Assembly (NCBI GenBank): GCA_937859825.1
Contig: CALMAP010000090.1
Coordinates: forward strand, 1-11,220
Length of the DNA: 11,220 bases
Direction of reading: 5' to 3'
Source: an uncultured Terriglobus sp.
GTDB lineage: Bacteria; Acidobacteriota; Terriglobia; Terriglobales; Acidobacteriaceae
The notes under the pieces were generated by a model. The model was not told where the DNA came from. It ran no database searches and worked only from the letters and a program-made list of their open reading frames with translations. Below are positions 1 to 6,038 of the stretch, one piece after another. How positions within the stretch are numbered: the stretch's first letter is position 1; every line of letters starts with the position of its first letter. A program made the position numbers and the translations under genes.

Positions 1-2
1 TG

Positions 3-3000
3 AGTGGCACCACGCCCGAAGGAGTGACGGTTTTTGAAGATTCATACGACGAAGAACAGCGAGTCGAATCACAAACTGACTCTCTTGGCAACACGTCGTA
101 CTTTGCCTATGACGAAGCCACTCAGCCCGGCAGCGTCATCACCACGGTGACCAACCGGCTAGGTAAAAGCTCAACATATGTCAACGATTCTAATTACCAC
201 TTGTTGAGTACCACTGACCCGCTTAGCCACACCACGAGCTACACCTACGACTCAAATGGTTCCCGCACGAGCGGGACCGATCCGAACGGGAACAAAACGC
301 AATTTGCGTATGATGCCGGTGGAAACTTGGTTTCCACAACAGATGCGGCTAACAACGTCTCCAGTGCGGTCTTTGATTCGAGCAACAATCCGGTCTCCGT
401 CACCAACGCTGGGCAACAGCAGCAAACGGTGACTTACGACAGCTCGAATCGACCAATTGCCACCAAGGATTTTCAAGGCAACGTGACCAAGCTGGCTTAC
501 GACAGCCACTCGCTTCTGCTCAGCCAAACCTTGCCAAAAGGTGGTGTGCGCCAGTTCAGTTATACGGCAGGCCAGCCGACGCAAATAACCGACCCTAATG
601 GCAACATCTCGAAAATAGCTTACGACGCCAAAGGGCGTCCGACCACAATCACAGATGCCGCCGGAGGACAGAGTACCCTCGGTTATGACATCAACGACCA
701 CCTGACCAGCCGCAGTGACCCTCTCGGGAACACAAATAGTGCCGTATACGACAGCCGTGGCTTAAAGCTCAGCGAAACTGATGCCCTCGGTTATACCACG
801 AAGTACACCTACGATGACAACCGTAATCTCACCTTCCGCCAAGATGCGCTAGGAAATTATACAAGTTACGGATATGACGTAGAAGACCGCTTGTACGGTG
901 TAAGAGATGCGAAGGGCAACACGACTTATTTCTTCTACGACGACGCTGGGCGGCTATATGCCACCACAGATGCACTCGGTAATAACACCTTCTTCACCTA
1001 CGACGCTGCCGGAAACCGTACCAAGATAACCGACGCCCTCAAGAACACGGTGGCCGCAACTACCTTCGATGCCCGCAATCTGCCGGTGACTGTCCAGGAT
1101 GCTCTCAACCGGAAGACATCTAATGTCTACGACAATCTGGGACGGCTATCCTCACGCACGGACCCTCTCAATCGCAAGACTGCTTACTCGTTCGACCCGA
1201 ACAACCGCTTAATCACCGCCACCAATCCGCTCAATCAGGCGACCGCACAGAACTTCGATGCAGACGGAAACCTTGCCAGCCTGATTGATGCAAAGAGTGG
1301 AAAGGTTGGGTTGAGTTACGATGCGGCGGGTCGATTGACTCTCCTCACTGCACCAAGTGGCCACTCAACCTCTTATGCCTACGATCCACGTGGTTTGTTG
1401 ATTGAACTCACCAAACCTTCGGGCCAGAAAAGCACTTCCATTTATGACGCGGCGGGAAGGAAAACCACCCTGACCGATGCGACAGGAACAACCGCGTACA
1501 CCTACGATGCTAACGGGCGTTCTTTAACGACGGCTCGTGACTACAAGCCTATCACCCGTACCTACGATGCTCTAGGTCGTTTAACGAAGTTCACCGACTA
1601 CGTAGGTGATGGAATCAGCTACGCCTACGACGCAGTAGGCAATCAGACGGACATTACCTATGCTCCCGGTCTGGTGGTTCATTACACCTACGACGCCGAC
1701 AATCGGATGACCAGCGTCACCGATTGGAGTCAGCATACGACGACCTACGCTTACGATGCCGATGGCAGGCTCACCACCACAACTCGCGCCGATGGCAGCG
1801 TAGAAACGCGGAGCTATGACGCCGCTGGCCAACTGACCGGGATTTCCGACACCGTCAAAGGCACCAACATCTATCAGACCACTCGCACCTTCGATGCGGC
1901 TGGCCAAGTGACGAGTGAAGTTTCCAAACCGAAAGCCAAACCGCCAGCCATCGAGAAAACATCGATGACGTTCGATGCTGATAATGCCCTGGCGAGCTTT
2001 AACGGCGTTCCCACAGTTTTCGATGCTGATGGCAATATGACTCAGGGGCCAATTGCCGGTGACCCATCGGCTGCGCTGACTTACAACAGCAGAAATCAGC
2101 TTATCACCGCTGGCAGTTTGTACTACTTGTATGATGCTGAGAACTACCGGACCGGATTTGCTGAGAACGGTGTGACGTACGGCACAATCTATGACCGAAG
2201 TGTGCCTCTGAGCCGCCTGCTCGCAAAGGTAGGCCCTGACGGTTCTGTAGTGCGTTACATCTACGGATTAGGACTTATTTCTGATGATGCTGGTGATGGC
2301 TACCGCCTCTACCACTTCGACGCTCGTGGCAGCACTGTGGCGATGACTGACGGCTCCGGCACTGTAATTGGTAAAGCCATCTACGGGCCGTTTGGTGAGC
2401 TTATTAAACGCAAGGGAGCTGCTGCCGATACGCCTTTCCTGTTCAACGGACGGTATGGGGTAGTAACGGATGCCAACGGCCTCTACTACATGCGGTCGCG
2501 GTACTATGACCCGACAGTTCGACGGTTCATCAATCAGGACCCGACACTTGGTTCGCCGGGTGATAGCGGTGGATTGAACAGGTTTGCATTTGCTAATGGG
2601 AACCCAATTTCATTGATTGACCCGTTCGGATTGTCAGCGGATGAGGACAATGGGTCTTTCTTCGAGAACCATAGACTTGGAATCGAAATTGTCGGCGGCG
2701 TTGCAGTAGTTGCAGGTGTGATAATTTTTGGACCCGAATTAGCAATCATTGCAGGAACTGATGCGGTTATTGAGAGTACGGGGATCGGCGTGATAGAAGG
2801 AGGAAGTGAACTGTTGACAGGTGAGGTCATAGAATCTACAACGGCTATAGAGGAAGGCGCGGCTTCAACATATGACACTACCATCCCTCAAACCGGAAGG
2901 TATCTTAATGTTGGCACCAATGTCACAGCATCCGAATTTCAAGGAAATCTAATATCAAACGGTTATAGTATAGTGAGTAAAGGCGTTTCAACAAATGGAC

Positions 3001-3128
3001 CATTTACCGTTCTTTCCAATGGTCAGAGCACGTATACGATATACACAGCTACTAGTACTGGACAGGCAAGTGCACAGGTTGTTAACTCAGCTGGGACAAT
3101 CTTGAAGTACCGCTTGGGGCTCCCATGA
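3..3128 (+). CDS. RHS/YD-repeat polymorphic toxin, 3' part (5' end outside window)
   Basis: The frame is open to the left edge, so the GTG at 24 is almost certainly internal and the true start lies upstream; residue numbers here count from that GTG. Residues about 28-725 hold roughly thirty degenerate YD repeats, many 21 residues apart (Y-D-x-x-G-R-L...D-x-x-G-N-x-T). Then comes the Rhs core end with GPFGEL, GLYYMRSRYYDP, RRFINQDP and NRFAFANGNP, closing with PISLIDPFGL at 861-870, which matches the P-x4-D-P-x-G-L junction of Rhs/WapA proteins. In that family the core folds into a shell enclosing a C-terminal toxin, which is often cleaved at this junction. The 164 residues after it (871-1034) are unrelated to YD repeats and AT-richer, as expected of an exchangeable tip. 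The toxic activity is unknown. The delivery route cannot be judged because the N-terminus is missing. The RHS assignment is very secure; the toxin role is inferred from architecture and from the overlapping downstream gene. Confidence 0.93.
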   Translation, partial: SGTTPEGVTVFEDSYDEEQRVESQTDSLGNTSYFAYDEATQPGSVITTVTNRLGKSSTYVNDSNYHLLSTTDPLSHTTSYTYDSNGSRTSGTDPNGNKTQFAYDAGGNLVSTTDAANNVSSAVFDSSNNPVSVTNAGQQQQTVTYDSSNRPIATKDFQGNVTKLAYDSHSLLLSQTLPKGGVRQFSYTAGQPTQITDPNGNISKIAYDAKGRPTTITDAAGGQSTLGYDINDHLTSRSDPLGNTNSAVYDSRGLKLSETDALGYTTKYTYDDNRNLTFRQDALGNYTSYGYDVEDRLYGVRDAKGNTTYFFYDDAGRLYATTDALGNNTFFTYDAAGNRTKITDALKNTVAATTFDARNLPVTVQDALNRKTSNVYDNLGRLSSRTDPLNRKTAYSFDPNNRLITATNPLNQATAQNFDADGNLASLIDAKSGKVGLSYDAAGRLTLLTAPSGHSTSYAYDPRGLLIELTKPSGQKSTSIYDAAGRKTTLTDATGTTAYTYDANGRSLTTARDYKPITRTYDALGRLTKFTDYVGDGISYAYDAVGNQTDITYAPGLVVHYTYDADNRMTSVTDWSQHTTTYAYDADGRLTTTTRADGSVETRSYDAAGQLTGISDTVKGTNIYQTTRTFDAAGQVTSEVSKPKAKPPAIEKTSMTFDADNALASFNGVPTVFDADGNMTQGPIAGDPSAALTYNSRNQLITAGSLYYLYDAENYRTGFAENGVTYGTIYDRSVPLSRLLAKVGPDGSVVRYIYGLGLISDDAGDGYRLYHFDARGSTVAMTDGSGTVIGKAIYGPFGELIKRKGAAADTPFLFNGRYGVVTDANGLYYMRSRYYDPTVRRFINQDPTLGSPGDSGGLNRFAFANGNPISLIDPFGLSADEDNGSFFENHRLGIEIVGGVAVVAGVIIFGPELAIIAGTDAVIESTGIGVIEGGSELLTGEVIESTTAIEEGAASTYDTTIPQTGRYLNVGTNVTASEFQGNLISNGYSIVSKGVSTNGPFTVLSNGQSTYTIYTATSTGQASAQVVNSAGTILKYRLGLP
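108..2195 (+). repeat. Degenerate tandem YD (RHS) repeats within the CDS
   Basis: About thirty Y/F-D dipeptides occur, such as YTYDSNGS, FFYDDAGR, FTYDAAGN, LSYDAAGR, YTYDANGR and YAYDADGR. The clearest units are 21 residues (63 bases) long with an internal TD-x-x-GN-x-T. At DNA level the recurring element is a variant of TACACCTACGACGC, with enough divergence that these are ancient protein repeats, not recent tandem duplications. They build the beta-strand-rich RHS shell. Confidence 0.9.
2634..3125 (+). other. Variable C-terminal toxin tip of the Rhs protein
   Basis: This segment encodes residues 871-1034, directly after the DPFGL junction. It has two parts. Residues about 885-935 are Gly/Ile/Val-rich and hydrophobic (for example IEIVGGVAVVAGVIIFGPEL), resembling the hydrophobic pre-toxin segments that often follow the Rhs core. 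They also contain a short internal echo, VIESTGIG and VIESTTAI. Residues about 955-1034 form a compact, probably mixed alpha/beta domain that ends in ILKYRLGLP. I cannot assign this domain to a named toxin family and see no unmistakable HNH, ADP-ribosyltransferase or deaminase motif. A small nuclease would be an ordinary possibility. The boundary is set by motif; the function is unknown. Confidence 0.7.
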
Positions 3129-3727
3129 ACAGCAACAATCCTAGTACTAGAACATCGGACCAGAAAACCAATGCACTTGCTAAATTGCACGAATCTTTAA
3201 ATGCAGAAGTACAATTTCCTGCTAACGTTTTCCGGGGACTTTGGGACAATTTTCTATTCTTTGACTCTGATATGATATTTGATGCGGAATTCATCAAAGA
3301 AATAGCTAGTTTATCAACAGGAGAAAGCAGCGACTGTGTCTGCATGTGCAATGTTAGCGAGGCGCAGAGAATAAGAAGTTTTATGCAAGCGTCTATATTC
3401 CTGTATAAAGAAACAACTAATACCCAGTATTTAGCAATGTTGCGTGGTTCAGATGCTGGTGTTGGTTGGCTTTATCGCATGGATCGTTACGCTTTGATTT
3501 CAGAATCTGGAAACTGGTGCATCTACTGTGAAAGGAACAATGAAATAGCTGTGCTGGCCGTTCGCAATAGAAATGCGGTTGAGAACTTAGATGCTGTGAT
3601 AAAGAACGTAAGAGCAACTAGCATCAAACACGTTGACAAACATTCTGCCATCTATGGGCTATCTAATCGCGCTTTGTCTGATAAGTGGCGTACCACATTC
3701 ATTCAAGAATATGCCGCAAGGCTATAA
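3125..3727 (+). CDS. Putative cognate immunity protein of the Rhs toxin (200 aa)
   Basis: The ATG lies inside the Rhs stop codon (ATGA, 4-base overlap), implying translational coupling with the toxin gene. A small gene of unrelated sequence placed immediately 3' of an Rhs tip is the classical position of the immunity gene. The 200-residue product has no signal peptide or membrane segment, so it should be cytoplasmic, where an immunity protein must neutralise the tip. It contains a cysteine cluster, CVCMC at 71-75, and a second C-x-x-C at 132-135 (WCIYC). It is AT-rich, with only 19 G/C in bases 3241-3300. I recognise no named immunity family. The alternative is an unrelated hypothetical gene that happens to overlap. 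The reading frame is real with high confidence; the role is inferred from position. Confidence 0.75.
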   Translation: MNSNNPSTRTSDQKTNALAKLHESLNAEVQFPANVFRGLWDNFLFFDSDMIFDAEFIKEIASLSTGESSDCVCMCNVSEAQRIRSFMQASIFLYKETTNTQYLAMLRGSDAGVGWLYRMDRYALISESGNWCIYCERNNEIAVLAVRNRNAVENLDAVIKNVRATSIKHVDKHSAIYGLSNRALSDKWRTTFIQEYAARL

Positions 3728-3728
3728 T
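3723..3728 (+). promoter_or_regulatory. Possible -10 box for the Calx-beta gene
   Basis: A perfect TATAAT overlaps the stop codon of the putative immunity gene and lies 26 bases before the ATG at 3755, which would give a short leader of about 20 bases. No good -35 box is seen at 16-18 bases upstream; the best nearby hexamers match TTGACA at only about three positions. The local DNA is AT-rich, so chance is quite possible. Confidence 0.3.
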
Positions 3729-3754
3729 CACCTAGGTACATTAACATAACTATC

Positions 3755-4279
3755 ATGTATTTATTTGGAAACTCTCGGCTAAAGCGATATGCCGTTCTAT
3801 TCCTTCTTGTGTCTTATTTTGGGAAAGTTTCTGCTTCTGCGCAGACATATTCTTACGATCCTACTGGAAGATTGGACAAAATTATATACACAAATGGTAC
3901 GACACTTAAATACAAATACGATGCAGCCGGAAATCTGAAAAAGGCGACGGTCAAGCCTGCCGTTACTGCCTCTTTGAGTGCAGAGGAAGTGAGCGGCAAA
4001 ACAGCGCGGTTTGAGGTGAAGCGAACAGGTGATATGACCGAGGCTCTTACAGTTGTTTTGTTTACGGAAGGTGAAGCTGTTGGTGGCCAAGACTACTCAG
4101 ACTTGCCTGGAAGTGTCACCATTCCGGCTCACGAGTCATCCGTGAGCTTTTCTGTGACATTGCACCCCGAAAGGTTTACCAGCCAAGACAAAAAACTAGT
4201 GCTTAGCCTTAAAGAAAGTGATGATTATGATGTAGCTGAGTACTCTTCAGCTACTATCACACTCAGCGCAAAGAAGTAG
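3755..4279 (+). CDS. Secreted mini YD-repeat protein with a Calx-beta domain (174 aa)
   Basis: Residues 1-29 form a Sec-type signal peptide: basic LKR at 9-11, hydrophobic YAVLFLLVSYFG, then SASA with cleavage likely before Q30. The mature protein begins with two YD repeats (TYSYDPTGRLDKI and LKYKYDAAGNLKK, about residues 31-63). It ends in a Calx-beta domain at about 70-172, recognisable by the FEVKRTG strand, the GQDYSDLPGSVTIPA motif and the later SFSVTLHPE and KKLVLSL strands. Calx-beta domains are calcium-binding adhesion or structural modules. The product is therefore exported and perhaps cell-surface or envelope associated. It has no obvious Shine-Dalgarno sequence and no enzymatic motif. 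It follows the putative immunity gene by 27 bases and could be co-transcribed with it. It might be an accessory of the Rhs locus or an independent gene; both readings are open. Confidence 0.82.
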   Translation: MYLFGNSRLKRYAVLFLLVSYFGKVSASAQTYSYDPTGRLDKIIYTNGTTLKYKYDAAGNLKKATVKPAVTASLSAEEVSGKTARFEVKRTGDMTEALTVVLFTEGEAVGGQDYSDLPGSVTIPAHESSVSFSVTLHPERFTSQDKKLVLSLKESDDYDVAEYSSATITLSAKK

Positions 4280-4301
4280 GCGATGTTTGCCTCGACATCT
4301 T

Positions 4302-5606
4302 CTATTCCGTTTCCCATCGTTGGATTGCCAGAACGTGTGCAGCAGGATGTTGAAGTTTTATTGGCTCTGCCAGTTCTGTCCCGTCCAGCTTCATCCTCAA
4401 TAAGCCGTGCTGAGTTTCTAGAATGCCCAACCCAGCCGCTGCCATAACCAATAGCTGTGCCCCCGCATTGCTCACCAAGAACGGCTCCGGTGACATCCGA
4501 TTTTCGGTTTCTCCGGCGGTTTGCAACCAACTTCCGCGCAGACTCGAATCCGGCACTTCCCGTGAGAAGGCGAAGGCATCATCGCTCACCCTGGTGATTC
4601 CCGCTCCACCCTTCACTTTAAGGGCCGTTTTTTGCTCTAAATCCACCAGCGCACCGTTCCTGCCATCGATTCCGCCAGCCGCGAAGATAAACCGCCCATC
4701 CGGCGAAGGCTCGCCAATCTTGAAGCACGGGAACGGCAATGCGGTGACTTCCGTTAGGTCATTGGTGAGCCGGTCGTAGCTGGCGATGCCTTTGCCTGCT
4801 ACCAAGGCGATGCACCTATCGTTGCCGAGCCATTGGAAGTCCGTCATAGCCGCCCGACCTATCGGAGTAGCTTTGGGTTCATCGGCGTCCACGTCGTAGC
4901 AGTAGAACTGCCCGTTCATCACGCCAACCAGCCATTTGCTGTCGGGCGAACGCCGTTTGCCGATGTCAGCCATTGGAATTTGTACCGGCTTCACGCGGCC
5001 TGTCTTCAGATCCACTCGGAGCAACACGTTGAAGTTGCGAACGACCAGCGTTTTTGAGGTCAGTAGGGCAATGTTGTCGGCGAAGTTTGCTTCGTTAAAT
5101 TGCTCAATCGAAGTCACCTTTTTTTCGTTGATGAATTTGAATGCCTGCCAGTCTACATCGGCACGCCATACTTCTTTGGCTTGACCGAAGACCGCCGTTC
5201 TACGGTCGTCGGCGAAGGCGACTTTGGTTGGTTTGGCGAGCCTTGCATTCTCGTGCCCGTCGAGAGTGAACCGGACAAAGCCGCCGTCATACTGGCCGAT
5301 TATCTTCTTCGCGGTGGCGTCGTAGAACAGCCGGAGCGGAATACTGCCTTTCAGCCAGTCTTTGAAAAGTAGCTGGCCGTCGTCGATGTCGTAAAGGTCG
5401 TTATCGACTAGGAGCAGATGGTCATACTTGGCTTGGATGAGGGCAAGCTTCGGCCCGAAGTCTTCCACCGGCGTAGGCCGGTTCAACCCATCTGCCTTTC
5501 GGGAATGGAATACCCACCAGCCGAGGAAAAGCACGGTGCTGCCGACAATTACCCCGAGTACCAAGGCGTACTTGGGGAATTGTTTGATGAGCGGCCACCA
5601 TCTCAT
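4302..5606 (-). CDS. Membrane-anchored protein, probable beta-propeller (434 aa)
   Basis: A single transmembrane segment lies at about residues 13-34 (YALVLGVIVGSTVLFLG core), preceded by a short basic tail and not followed by an evident cleavage site, so it probably acts as a signal anchor with the rest outside the cytoplasm. Residues about 55-430 look like successive four-stranded blades, with repeats built around aromatic strands and turn motifs such as SPDS (220-223) and SPDG (301-304), typical of WD40/TolB-like or quinoprotein-like propellers. No catalytic residues can be named. The start at 5606 is 6 bases after the stop of the 139-residue gene, with no Shine-Dalgarno sequence, suggesting termination-reinitiation in an operon with the relaxase. 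A role in mating-pair or envelope contact is speculation from context. The gene is secure; the fold is likely; the function is unknown. Confidence 0.85.
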   Translation of the reverse strand: MRWWPLIKQFPKYALVLGVIVGSTVLFLGWWVFHSRKADGLNRPTPVEDFGPKLALIQAKYDHLLLVDNDLYDIDDGQLLFKDWLKGSIPLRLFYDATAKKIIGQYDGGFVRFTLDGHENARLAKPTKVAFADDRRTAVFGQAKEVWRADVDWQAFKFINEKKVTSIEQFNEANFADNIALLTSKTLVVRNFNVLLRVDLKTGRVKPVQIPMADIGKRRSPDSKWLVGVMNGQFYCYDVDADEPKATPIGRAAMTDFQWLGNDRCIALVAGKGIASYDRLTNDLTEVTALPFPCFKIGEPSPDGRFIFAAGGIDGRNGALVDLEQKTALKVKGGAGITRVSDDAFAFSREVPDSSLRGSWLQTAGETENRMSPEPFLVSNAGAQLLVMAAAGLGILETQHGLLRMKLDGTELAEPIKLQHPAAHVLAIQRWETE

Positions 5607-5612
5607 GGCTGT

Positions 5613-6032
5613 TCAGGAGGCTGAGGTTCCCGGATCATCCGCACTTCTTGGCGGGGTTATCGTGATTTCCTCAATGACGGTTTCGTTATCCTTGGGGTCT
5701 TCAAGCTCAGAATCGGCTTCCTTCACGGAGGAACCGCGTTGCCGCCGCAACCCGTCAAAGAGCTTCGTGCCCAAGCCCCGGCCTTTAATGGTTATCATGA
5801 AGCCGCCGAATTCCATGTCGATGTACCCGGCCTCGGGGTCGAAGTTGAACCAGCTCAGATCAGAATACGAAAAACACGTCCGCAGCCCATTCCTTAATTG
5901 TAGCTCAAGGAAATGCTCAGGCGTTCCTTCCACCGTGAGGATCGAGAAGAATTTGTCGCCCACTTCCTCCGTAACCGGCTTCTCGGGTTGCCGCCTGGAT
6001 TCGAGAATGTTGTCGATGGCGTTTCTAGACAT
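5613..6032 (-). CDS. Uncharacterised 139-aa protein of the relaxase operon
   Basis: The product has a short charged N-terminus, a compact beta-rich centre at about residues 28-100 (FLELQLRNG, FSYSDLSWFNFDP, GYIDMEFGGFMITIKGRGL, LFDGLRRQR), and an acidic, disordered-looking tail (EADSELEDPKDNE). I do not recognise a named family. The central pattern of alternating strands and a final helix, without signal peptide or membrane segment, suggests a small cytoplasmic binding domain. An excellent Shine-Dalgarno (AGGAGGT) sits 8 bases before the ATG and overlaps the relaxase 3' end; the gap to the relaxase stop is 6 bases. This makes co-expression with the relaxase very likely, and it is a candidate relaxosome accessory or relaxase partner. 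That role is inference only. Confidence 0.85.
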   Translation of the reverse strand: MSRNAIDNILESRRQPEKPVTEEVGDKFFSILTVEGTPEHFLELQLRNGLRTCFSYSDLSWFNFDPEAGYIDMEFGGFMITIKGRGLGTKLFDGLRRQRGSSVKEADSELEDPKDNETVIEEITITPPRSADDPGTSAS

Positions 6033-6038
6033 GGTGAT

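Noticed and set aside
108..2195. YD repeats considered as a CRISPR-like or recent tandem DNA repeat
   Set aside because: Units are degenerate, in frame and protein-level only, without constant repeats and unique spacers.
3..3128. Assignment of the Rhs protein to type VI secretion
   Set aside because: The N-terminus that would carry a PAAR or VgrG-linked region is outside the window, and no T6SS gene is present.
4282..4299. Hairpin GATGT...ACATC between the converging stop codons, possible terminator
   Set aside because: The stem is only 5 bp with an 8-base loop and no real T-tract on either strand.
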